DNA of 45,732 bases, taken from NCBI GenBank assembly GCA_020723165.1, contig DYJK01000016.1, positions 1-45,732 of the forward strand, given 5' to 3'. Origin of the DNA: Melioribacter roseus (lineage in GTDB: Bacteria > Bacteroidota > Ignavibacteria > Ignavibacteriales > Melioribacteraceae). The position numbers and the translations under genes were made by a program. Each line of letters opens with the position of its first letter. Position 1 is the stretch's first letter. Shown piece after piece: positions 36,385-44,182 of the stretch. The notes under the pieces were generated by a model. The model was not told the DNA's origin. It ran no database searches and was given only the letters and a program-made list of their open reading frames with translations.

Positions 36385-37968
36385 TTACAACGAGATTTGT
36401 TTTTCTTTATGGTATTGAAATAATTTATAATTGATGCTATCGCTGAGTGCTTTAAAACTTGCTTCAATAATGTTTGTTGAAACGCCAACCGTTCCCCAAG
36501 TATCGTTTCCATCACTCGATTCTATCATTACACGTACTTTGGCAGCGGTTCCGTCCTTTTCATCAAGCACACGAACTTTGTAATCGACAAGTTTAATTTC
36601 TGAAATCTCAGGATAAAATCTCAACAGCGCCTTTCGTAAAGCTTTATCGAGTGCATTAACCGGTCCATCACCATTCGATGCCGTGTGCTCAATTTCATCA
36701 TTAACTTCTACTTTTAGTACTGCTTCAGAATATGAATGCCCGGCATCATCATAAAAGACATTTACTTTTGTATCAATTAATTTGAAGAAGGGTGAGAACT
36801 CGTTTGTTTCTGAACGAAGCAATAATTCAAACGATGCTTCAGCCCCGTCAAATTGATATCCAAAGTACTCTAATGATTTTATATCATTTACAACTTTCTT
36901 GCTTAATTCTTTATCATCTGATAGATCTATCCCCACTTCTTTAGCTTTGTATTTAATATTACTCTGCCCGGATAAATCAGAAACTAAAACTCTTTGTTTA
37001 TTCCCGACTAATTCCGGCTCGATGTGTTCATACATTCTCGCTTCTTTCATAACCGCACTAACATGCACACCACCTTTATGTGCAAATGCTGATTTACCGG
37101 TGTATGCGGCTCTCGTATTTGGATGTATATTCATCAATTCGTAAATATAATTTGAGATTGATGTTAAGTGGTCTAATTTTTCTTTCTGGTTTGTATCGTG
37201 ATGAAGTTTCAAAATCAAATTTGGTATAATGCTGCTAAGATTTGCATTGCCGCATCGTTCTCCTACTCCATTAAATGTACCTTGAACATGCTCTGCCCCG
37301 GCATTGATTGCAGCGAGTGAGTTTGCTACCGCCAATTCCCCATCATTGTGTGTGTGAATACCAATTTTTGTAGTATCAAATTTGTTTTTAACATAACTAA
37401 CTATTTTAAATATCTCATCAGGTAATGAACCTCCGTTAGTATCGCAAAGTACTAAAGTATCGGCCCCACCTTTGAGTGCAGATTCAAGCATTCGCAATGC
37501 GAAATCTGGATTGTGTTTATATCCGTCAAAGAAATGTTCTGCATCAAAAATTACTCTTCTCCCATATGATTTAAGATAAGCAACTGATTTGAAAATCAAT
37601 TCGGCATTTTGATCGTCACTTAAACCTAACCCTTTTTGTGAATGAAGCTGCCATGTTTTGCCGAAAATTGTGATGACTGGCGTTCCTGAATTTATCAATG
37701 CATTTAAATTGATATCATTCTCAATATCATCGATGGATCTTGCAGTAGAACCAAATGAACAAAGCTGGGCATGATTTAATTTAAGGTTCTTTGCTTGCCT
37801 GAAAAATTCCTCATCCCGCGGATTGCTGCCTGGCCAGCCGCCTTCTATTATATCGATACCAAACTCATCAAGTTTTTTTGCAATCAGTAATTTATCCTGG
37901 ACAGAAATGTTTACACCTTCACCTTGTGTACCGTCGCGTAATGTAGTATCAAATACTTCTACAAACAT
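36385..37968 (-). CDS. cimA: (R)-citramalate synthase
   Basis: CimA condenses pyruvate with acetyl-CoA to citramalate, opening a threonine-independent route to 2-oxobutyrate and isoleucine. The 527 residues carry the TIM-barrel start FDTTLRDGTQGEGVNIS (Arg11, Asp12), the IIEGGWPGSNPRDEEFF segment typical of CimA rather than LeuA, the metal-binding HTHND (205-209) and FNGVGERCGNANL. A C-terminal LeuA-type regulatory domain (about 380-520) follows. It is the last gene of the leucine/isoleucine cluster, 24 bases after leuD. A leuA-like activity cannot be fully excluded, but a separate LeuA is present. Confidence 0.92.
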   Translation of the reverse strand: MFVEVFDTTLRDGTQGEGVNISVQDKLLIAKKLDEFGIDIIEGGWPGSNPRDEEFFRQAKNLKLNHAQLCSFGSTARSIDDIENDINLNALINSGTPVITIFGKTWQLHSQKGLGLSDDQNAELIFKSVAYLKSYGRRVIFDAEHFFDGYKHNPDFALRMLESALKGGADTLVLCDTNGGSLPDEIFKIVSYVKNKFDTTKIGIHTHNDGELAVANSLAAINAGAEHVQGTFNGVGERCGNANLSSIIPNLILKLHHDTNQKEKLDHLTSISNYIYELMNIHPNTRAAYTGKSAFAHKGGVHVSAVMKEARMYEHIEPELVGNKQRVLVSDLSGQSNIKYKAKEVGIDLSDDKELSKKVVNDIKSLEYFGYQFDGAEASFELLLRSETNEFSPFFKLIDTKVNVFYDDAGHSYSEAVLKVEVNDEIEHTASNGDGPVNALDKALRKALLRFYPEISEIKLVDYKVRVLDEKDGTAAKVRVMIESSDGNDTWGTVGVSTNIIEASFKALSDSINYKLFQYHKEKQISL

Positions 37969-37992
37969 TTTGCTACCTCTAAACTGTTATTC

Positions 37993-38550
37993 TTAAATCA
38001 TGTTGTTATGCCGTGCATATTCAAAAATATTACCGGCTTCAATAATTGGTAAAATATCTCCTAATGGGTTGAGTAAATATTCATCACCGCTTGTGATGTT
38101 TTTTAATCTATTATTAGTAAGATCGATTTCCAATTCATCACCGGTTTTGATTTTATTGTTCAATTTTTGCGGTGTATCGTAGGGAATAACAAATCCGCCA
38201 TCAACAGAATTTCTATAAAAAATTCTTGCATAAGATTCCGCAACAATCACCTTTGCACCGGCAACTTGAAGTGCAAAAGGTGCATGTTCACGCGATGAAC
38301 CGCACCCAAAATTTGCACCTCCAATAATTATGTTAAACCTTGATTCATAATTTCCATCATCAACAAATACTGTCCCTCCATTTGGCAAGCCGGCATCTTT
38401 TTGAGGTACGCCTGATAACGCATACTTACCATAATTTTTCATTTCTTCCGGGTCTGTTAAACTATAGACCAAATGTTCTGCCGGAATTATTTGATCGGTA
38501 TCAATATTATCACCAAGTACAAATGCTTTCCCTTTTATGATTTTTTCCAT
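37993..38550 (-). CDS. leuD: 3-isopropylmalate dehydratase small subunit
   Basis: LeuD pairs with LeuC to isomerise 2- to 3-isopropylmalate. The 185 residues start with GKAFVLGDNIDTDQIIPAEH and contain the swivelling-domain GGANFGCGSSREHAPFAL signature. The short loop HLVY (26-29) resembles that of isopropylmalate-specific archaeal-type small subunits rather than homoaconitase. With CimA next door the enzyme probably also isomerises citramalate to methylmalate; that dual use is inferred. Confidence 0.95.
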   Translation of the reverse strand: MEKIIKGKAFVLGDNIDTDQIIPAEHLVYSLTDPEEMKNYGKYALSGVPQKDAGLPNGGTVFVDDGNYESRFNIIIGGANFGCGSSREHAPFALQVAGAKVIVAESYARIFYRNSVDGGFVIPYDTPQKLNNKIKTGDELEIDLTNNRLKNITSGDEYLLNPLGDILPIIEAGNIFEYARHNNMI

Positions 38551-38562
38551 TTTAATTTTCCT

Positions 38563-39858
38563 TTATAAAAATTCACGCGGATCTGTAATTACCCCGGTTA
38601 CTGCCGAAGCGGCAACAGTATAAGGCGATGCGAGATATACTTCCGATTTTTTACTTCCCATCCTTCCCGGGAAATTTCTGTTGGTAGTTGAAATCACAAC
38701 TTCACCATCAACTGCTCTTCCAATTGTATCGGATGGACCACCGAGACAAGCTGCACACGATGATTGCGCAACTACACAACCCGAATTTTCAAAAATCTGT
38801 TTGAGAGAAATACCATTTAATGTTTCTTCTTCTAACTGTTGAGCAACAGATGTACTTGCCGGGACAATAAACGTTGGTACTTTTACTTCATTACCAAAAA
38901 TTATTTTTGCAGCATTAACAAAATCGCTCAGCTTACCCCCGGTGCAAGAACCAATGTAACACTTTGTAAGTTTTGTACCTTGCACATTTCTTACTGTGTC
39001 TTTGTTATCAGGGCTATGCGGTTTTGCAACAAGCGGTTCCATATTCGTTACATCATAATTATACACTGAATGATAGGTTGCATTTTGATCGCTTTCAAAA
39101 ATTTCATATTGCTTATCCGATCTCTCCTTAACATAATTTTCTGTTACTTCGTCCGCTTTTATAATTCCATTCATCGCACCGGCTTCGATTGCCATGTTTG
39201 TCAAAGTCATTCGTTCATCCATATCAAGAGCAAAAACTGCTTCGCCATCAAATTCCAGTGCACGGTATGTCCCACCATCCGTTGTAATATCTCCCAGCAC
39301 TTGAAGTATTAAATCTTTTGCAGTGATATATTTTGGTAGTTCACCATTAAAAATAAATTTTAGTGATTCGGGAACTTTCTCCCAAATTTTCCCGGTCCCA
39401 AGTATAAATGCCGCGTCTGTATTTCCAACACCGGTTGAAAACATCCCAAATGCGCCGGATGTACACGTGTGTGAATCTGTGCCAAACAAAACTGTGCCAG
39501 GTATGTTATAACCTTCTTCTGCAAGTGCTATATGACAAACACCTTTATAACGCGGAGTGCCTACATCATAGTAATTTTCAACTCCATATTCTGAAGCAAA
39601 CTCACGTAGAATATTTACATTCCTATTTGCTTGAGGATTCTTAGTAAAAATATAATGATCAGGAAAGATCACTAACTTATTTTTATCCCAAATTTTTGCT
39701 TTGTCACCGAATTCTCTTTTCCATATTTCGATTGTCGGCGGACCGCATACATCATGCGTCATAAGCACGTCAACATTTAACCAAATATTTTCCCCCGGTA
39801 TAACTTTATTTCTGCCGGATGCTTTAGCTAAAATTTTTTCAGTAATTGTCATTCCCAT
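38563..39858 (-). CDS. leuC: 3-isopropylmalate dehydratase large subunit
   Basis: The large subunit binds the 4Fe-4S cluster through Cys305, Cys368 and Cys371 (GSCTGG and SCAACLGG). The aconitase-like core is visible in PDHYIFTK, GTDSHTCTSGAFGMFSTGVG and the NRNFPGRMGS segment. At 431 residues it is of the shorter archaeal/second bacterial type rather than the ~466-residue enterobacterial LeuC. It sits 12 bases upstream of leuD and 11 downstream of leuA. Confidence 0.96.
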   Translation of the reverse strand: MGMTITEKILAKASGRNKVIPGENIWLNVDVLMTHDVCGPPTIEIWKREFGDKAKIWDKNKLVIFPDHYIFTKNPQANRNVNILREFASEYGVENYYDVGTPRYKGVCHIALAEEGYNIPGTVLFGTDSHTCTSGAFGMFSTGVGNTDAAFILGTGKIWEKVPESLKFIFNGELPKYITAKDLILQVLGDITTDGGTYRALEFDGEAVFALDMDERMTLTNMAIEAGAMNGIIKADEVTENYVKERSDKQYEIFESDQNATYHSVYNYDVTNMEPLVAKPHSPDNKDTVRNVQGTKLTKCYIGSCTGGKLSDFVNAAKIIFGNEVKVPTFIVPASTSVAQQLEEETLNGISLKQIFENSGCVVAQSSCAACLGGPSDTIGRAVDGEVVISTTNRNFPGRMGSKKSEVYLASPYTVAASAVTGVITDPREFL

Positions 39859-39869
39859 TTATTAATCCT

Positions 39870-41453
39870 TTAAATTACTTCTGATAAAGTTTCACTGTTC
39901 GAGAGTGTTTCGGTTTCTTTCATGTATTGTTCTTTTTGATTCAAAGCGCTCAAATAAGCTTTTGCGCTTGCTTCAATAATATCTGTTGAGATCCCTCTGC
40001 CGGTAAATGATTTACCATTACTTCTAATCCTGATTAATACTTCACCCATCGCTTCTCTACCTGATGTAACCGAACGAACCTGGTACGATTCGACTTCGGA
40101 TTTGATTGAGAGTGCGCGTTCTATCGAATTGAATACTGCATCAACCGGTCCATCGCCGGTTGCAGTCTCTTCAAATGTTTGGTCACCTGATTTTATTCTC
40201 ACCACGGCATTCGGAATTGAATTAGTCCCGGCATTAATCTGTAAATATTCCAACTCATAAACTTCATCTTTCTTCTGAATTTCATCACCCATTAACATTC
40301 TTAAGTCGTCGTCAAATACTTCTTTCTTTTTATCTGCGAGTTCTGTGAATGCTTCATAAATTCTTTGCACTTCCTCTTCTGTGACTTTATAACCTAATTG
40401 TTCTAAACGAACCTTTAACCCGTGTCTTCCCGAATGTCTTCCCAAAACAATTTTGTTTGTTGGAATACCGACACTTTCCGGGGTCATAATTTCATACGTC
40501 TCACGGTTTTTCAGCACACCGTCTTGATGGATACCGGATTCATGAGAGAAAGCATTTTCGCCGACTATCGCTTTATTCCTTTGAACAAGCAAGCCGGTAA
40601 AAGCAGAAACCATTTTGCTTGTGTTATAAATTTCGTAAGTGTTAATGCTTGTATAATAGTTTAACAAATCTTTACGAACGTTCAACGCCATTACCAATTC
40701 CTCAAGCGATGCATTACCGGCACGCTCTCCAATTCCATTGATTGTACATTCTACTTGCCTTGCACCGTTTTGAACTGCTGTGATAGAATTTGCAACAGCA
40801 AGTCCAAGATCATTATGGCAATGAACACTAATGATAGCCCTATCAATATTTTTAACTCTACGTTTTAGTTCTGCAATTTTTTCACCGTACTCCGAAGGCA
40901 GTGTATAACCGGTAGTATCCGGAATATTAACTGTAGTAGCACCGGCTTCGATTGCAGTTTCTACAACTTCAGCCAAATAACCGATATCTGTTCTCCCGGC
41001 ATCTTCAGCAGAGAATTCAACATCATCGGTAAAAGTTTTTGCGTATGCAACCGCATCGAAAGACATTTTAATAATTGTCTTTCTTTTTTCCTGAAGAGTA
41101 GAACCGTAACGAGGATGGCTAAATTTACCGAGTATATGATAATCTGAAGTACTTGAGAAAGTATGAATCCTTTTTCTTGGCGCCGGTGCGAGGGAATCTG
41201 CTGCAGCTTTGATATCTTTTTCATTTGCCCGTGATAGCCCGGCAATAATTGCGTTTACTTCCTCGGCAATTCTTTTTACACCTTCAAACTGCGCCGGTGA
41301 TGAAACCGGGAAACCGGCTTCAATAACATCAACTTTTAATTTTGCAAGCTGGTGTGCAATCTCAACTTTTTCGTGAACATTTAATGATGCGCCCGGTGAT
41401 TGCTCGCCATCGCGGAGTGTTGTATCAAATATTATAATTCTATTTGACTGCAT
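39870..41453 (-). CDS. leuA: 2-isopropylmalate synthase
   Basis: LeuA condenses 2-oxoisovalerate with acetyl-CoA, the committed step of leucine synthesis. The 527 residues show the TIM barrel FDTTLRDGEQSPGASLN (Arg14, Asp15), the IEAGFPVSSPAQF segment typical of true LeuA, the metal-binding HCHND (211-215) and INGIGERAGNASLEE. The C-terminal LeuA-dimer domain (about 375-510) is where leucine feedback inhibition acts in relatives. Confidence 0.97.
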   Translation of the reverse strand: MQSNRIIIFDTTLRDGEQSPGASLNVHEKVEIAHQLAKLKVDVIEAGFPVSSPAQFEGVKRIAEEVNAIIAGLSRANEKDIKAAADSLAPAPRKRIHTFSSTSDYHILGKFSHPRYGSTLQEKRKTIIKMSFDAVAYAKTFTDDVEFSAEDAGRTDIGYLAEVVETAIEAGATTVNIPDTTGYTLPSEYGEKIAELKRRVKNIDRAIISVHCHNDLGLAVANSITAVQNGARQVECTINGIGERAGNASLEELVMALNVRKDLLNYYTSINTYEIYNTSKMVSAFTGLLVQRNKAIVGENAFSHESGIHQDGVLKNRETYEIMTPESVGIPTNKIVLGRHSGRHGLKVRLEQLGYKVTEEEVQRIYEAFTELADKKKEVFDDDLRMLMGDEIQKKDEVYELEYLQINAGTNSIPNAVVRIKSGDQTFEETATGDGPVDAVFNSIERALSIKSEVESYQVRSVTSGREAMGEVLIRIRSNGKSFTGRGISTDIIEASAKAYLSALNQKEQYMKETETLSNSETLSEVI

Positions 41454-41477
41454 CCAATACCTCGGTTGTTTTTTTAA

Positions 41478-42572
41478 TTAAAGTGTAAAAACATTCAATG
41501 AATGATTTGCACAGACCGTATCAAACTCTTCAATAATATTATTGGTCATCTCGTCGGTCGAGACAAGTTTATCGCCTTCTTTATATATATCTTTTGTTCT
41601 GTATCCTTTAGTCAAAACATTTTCTATTGCTTCTTCTACAAGTTCAGCGGCTTTATCCATCTGGAAAGAATATTTCAGCATCATGGCTGCTGATGAAATT
41701 GCTGCTATTGGATTTGCAATATTTTTCCCGGCTATGTCCGGTGCACTGCCATGTACCGGTTCATATAAAGCATATTTTGAACCGATGCTTGCTGAAGGAA
41801 GCATTCCCAAACTTCCGGTTATCATAGCAGCGATATCACTTAAAATATCCCCAAACAGATTTGACGTTAACACAACATCAAATTGTTTAGGATCGCGGAC
41901 GAGCTGCATTGCCGCATTATCAACATACATGTGCTGAAGCTGCACATCCGGATAATCTTTATGAACTTCGATAACTACCTTTCTCCAGAATTGAGAAACT
42001 TCCAAAACATTTGCTTTATCAACCGAAGCAACTTTTTTATTTCTTACGCGTGCATATTCAAATGCTTTTCTTGCTATGCGCACTACTTCATCTTTTGTGT
42101 AGATCATCGTATTAAAACCTTTTCCATCGTCGTATCCTCGCGGCTGGCCAAAATAAATTCCACCGGTCAGCTCACGTAGTATCAGTACATCTGTCCCTTT
42201 AAGAATTTCTTCTTTTAAAGATGAATATGAAAGCATTGGTTCATAAACTTTAGCCGGACGAAGATTTGCATACAATCCTAATGCCTTTCTGATTTTCAAC
42301 AATGCCGCTTCCGGTTTTAATTGATGGGGTAAATCTTCCCATTTGTATCCGCCAACCGCTCCAAGAAATACAGCATCCGAGCTGTAGCATTCGCCCAGTA
42401 CTTCATCTGTCAATGGTGTTCCGTGAGCATCGTATGAACATCCGCCCATCAAACAAGTTTTGAATTCGAAATCTGTGTTAAATCTTTCACCGACAAGTTT
42501 TATAACTTTTACTGCTGCATTTACAACTTCAGGACCTATTCCATCTCCCGGCAAAAGTGTAATCTTAAACAT
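41478..42572 (-). CDS. leuB: 3-isopropylmalate dehydrogenase
   Basis: LeuB oxidatively decarboxylates 3-isopropylmalate; in citramalate-pathway bacteria it also handles methylmalate. The 364 residues start ITLLPGDGIGPEVV and contain the substrate-binding LRELTGGIYFGQPRG segment, the Lys/Asp active site (DKANVLEVSQFWRK; NLFGDILSDIAAMITGSLGM) and the EPVHGSAPDIAGKNIANPIA cofactor loop. It follows ilvC after 75 bases containing a palindromic repeat. Confidence 0.97.
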   Translation of the reverse strand: MFKITLLPGDGIGPEVVNAAVKVIKLVGERFNTDFEFKTCLMGGCSYDAHGTPLTDEVLGECYSSDAVFLGAVGGYKWEDLPHQLKPEAALLKIRKALGLYANLRPAKVYEPMLSYSSLKEEILKGTDVLILRELTGGIYFGQPRGYDDGKGFNTMIYTKDEVVRIARKAFEYARVRNKKVASVDKANVLEVSQFWRKVVIEVHKDYPDVQLQHMYVDNAAMQLVRDPKQFDVVLTSNLFGDILSDIAAMITGSLGMLPSASIGSKYALYEPVHGSAPDIAGKNIANPIAAISSAAMMLKYSFQMDKAAELVEEAIENVLTKGYRTKDIYKEGDKLVSTDEMTNNIIEEFDTVCANHSLNVFTL

Positions 42573-42589
42573 TGCATTCTCCTATATTC

Positions 42590-42640
42590 TCTTTGTCTTT
42601 GTGCCACTGTGGTGAAAAAGAAAACCACGGAGACACCGAG
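42590..42640. repeat. Imperfect palindromic REP-like repeat between ilvC and leuB
   Basis: Two inverted arms, CTTTGTGCCACTGTGGT (42597-42613) and ACCACGGAGACACCGAG (42624-42640), match at 12 of 17 positions when folded, around a 10-base A-rich centre. The arms have the flavour of the dispersed 'CTTTGTGCCTCTGTGGT' type of intergenic repeat seen in many bacterial genomes. It may also act as an RNA hairpin between the genes. No transposase is near. Confidence 0.6.
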
Positions 42641-42647
42641 TTGATAA

Positions 42648-43640
42648 TTATTTTTTGATCAACCAGCTCATCATACCTCTAAGTTGTGAACCAACTTTTT
42701 CAATAATATGATTTTTATTTTCTTCTCTAAGTTTATTCAAAACGGGTTGACCATTTTTATTTTCGTTGATCCATTCTTCTGCAAATTTTCCGGTTTGAAT
42801 ATCAGTTAATATTTGTTTCATAACCTTTTTTGTATCGCTTGTAATTACTTTGGGACCCCGGGTCATTCCGCCGTACTCAGCAGTATCGCTCACCGAGTAG
42901 TTCATTCTTGATAGTCCCCCTTCATAATAAAGGTCAACGATTAATTTTAGTTCGTGCATACATTCAAAGTATGCAAGTTCTGGATCGTAACCGGCTTCGA
43001 CTAAAGTTTCAAATCCGGATTTAATTAATTCTGCAGAACCGCCGCAAAGAACAGCTTGTTCGCCGAACAAATCAGTTTCAGTTTCATTCTTAAAAGTTGT
43101 TTCGATAACGCCGGCACGTGTGCCTCCAATTCCTTTTGCCCAGGCAAGTGCTGTATCTTTTGCTTTTCCACTTGCATCTTGATGGATTGCGATTAAACAT
43201 GGTGTACCGCTTCCGCCCTGATATGTTCTCCGTACTAAATGTCCCGGACTTTTAGGTGCAATCATTATAACATCAACATCTTTCGGCGGATCGACTTGTT
43301 TGTAAAGGATATTAAAACCATGCGCAAAAGCCAAAGTCTTTCCAGCTTTCATATGTTGCTTAATTTCTTTTTCATAAACTTCTTTTTGATTTTGATCCGG
43401 CAACAATATCATGATTACATCACCCCACGCAGAAGCTTCTTCAACTGTCATAACTTTCACGCCCGATTCTTCTGCTTCTTCCCATCTTGCACTCGTCTTT
43501 CTTAAACCTACAGCTACATCCATTCCGCTCTCTTTTAAATTAAGTGCGTGTGCATGACCCTGGCTTCCAAATCCGATTACTGTTAGTTTTTTCCCTTTCA
43601 ATAGATTTAGGTCCGCATCAGCATCATAGTAAACTTTCAT
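42648..43640 (-). CDS. ilvC: Ketol-acid reductoisomerase, class I
   Basis: IlvC isomerises and reduces acetolactate or acetohydroxybutyrate in valine and isoleucine synthesis. At 330 residues it is the short class I form. The Rossmann GFGSQG (23-28) is followed by the GLRKTSARW cofactor loop, whose Arg47, Lys48, Thr49 and Ser50 suit NADPH. The knotted C-domain has the acidic metal ligands in [15 protein letters not shown] and the [16 protein letters not shown] segment. It lies 26 bases after ilvN. Confidence 0.97.
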   Translation of the reverse strand: MKVYYDADADLNLLKGKKLTVIGFGSQGHAHALNLKESGMDVAVGLRKTSARWEEAEESGVKVMTVEEASAWGDVIMILLPDQNQKEVYEKEIKQHMKAGKTLAFAHGFNILYKQVDPPKDVDVIMIAPKSPGHLVRRTYQGGSGTPCLIAIHQDASGKAKDTALAWAKGIGGTRAGVIETTFKNETETDLFGEQAVLCGGSAELIKSGFETLVEAGYDPELAYFECMHELKLIVDLYYEGGLSRMNYSVSDTAEYGGMTRGPKVITSDTKKVMKQILTDIQTGKFAEEWINENKNGQPVLNKLREENKNHIIEKVGSQLRGMMSWLIKK

Positions 43641-43666
43641 TTTTTCTCCTTGTAGATTTTAATTTT

Positions 43667-44182
43667 TTATTTATCTGATTTAACTTCTTTGATATCTTTC
43701 TTCAACTGTTCACCGCGTTTTAGAACAACATTACCCGATCTTGCCAGTTCCTTAATTCCATATGGCTCAAGTACATTAATTGCAGCATCAATTTTATCGG
43801 GTGGACCCGTAATTTCCAGCATCAATGTTTTATTGTTGATATCAACAATATTGCCGCGGAAAATTTCACAAATGTCCATAATTTCTGATCGGGTTCCTTT
43901 CTGATAAAAAACTGTTAACAATGCAAGTTCACGTTGAACTTTTGCCTGGTCAGTCAAATCAATAATTTTTATTGTGTCGATCAAACGATTTAATTGTTTG
44001 ACAACTTGTTCGATGATCTGATCATCACCCTCTGTTACAATTGTCATCCGGGAAACTTCAGGATTTTCCGTTTCACCAATCGACATTGAATGAACATTAA
44101 ATCCTTTACCGCTGAACATTGTAACGATACGGTTAAAAGCACCAAATTGATTTTCGCATAGAACTGAAATAATGTGTTGCAT
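43667..44182 (-). CDS. ilvN: Acetolactate synthase small (regulatory) subunit
   Basis: IlvN activates the catalytic IlvB subunit and mediates valine feedback inhibition. The 171 residues have an N-terminal ACT domain (SVLCENQFGAFNRIVTMFSG, about 1-76) and a C-terminal small-subunit domain (about 85-160), ending in a charged tail. Its ATG immediately follows the ilvB stop (TAAATG), so translation is coupled. Confidence 0.97.
   Translation of the reverse strand: MQHIISVLCENQFGAFNRIVTMFSGKGFNVHSMSIGETENPEVSRMTIVTEGDDQIIEQVVKQLNRLIDTIKIIDLTDQAKVQRELALLTVFYQKGTRSEIMDICEIFRGNIVDINNKTLMLEITGPPDKIDAAINVLEPYGIKELARSGNVVLKRGEQLKKDIKEVKSDK

Noticed and set aside
36385-41453. cimA and leuA as a recent tandem duplication
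   Set aside because: They share length and fold but differ strongly in sequence (GGWPGSNPRDEEFF versus AGFPVSSPAQF); they are ancient, distinct subfamilies.
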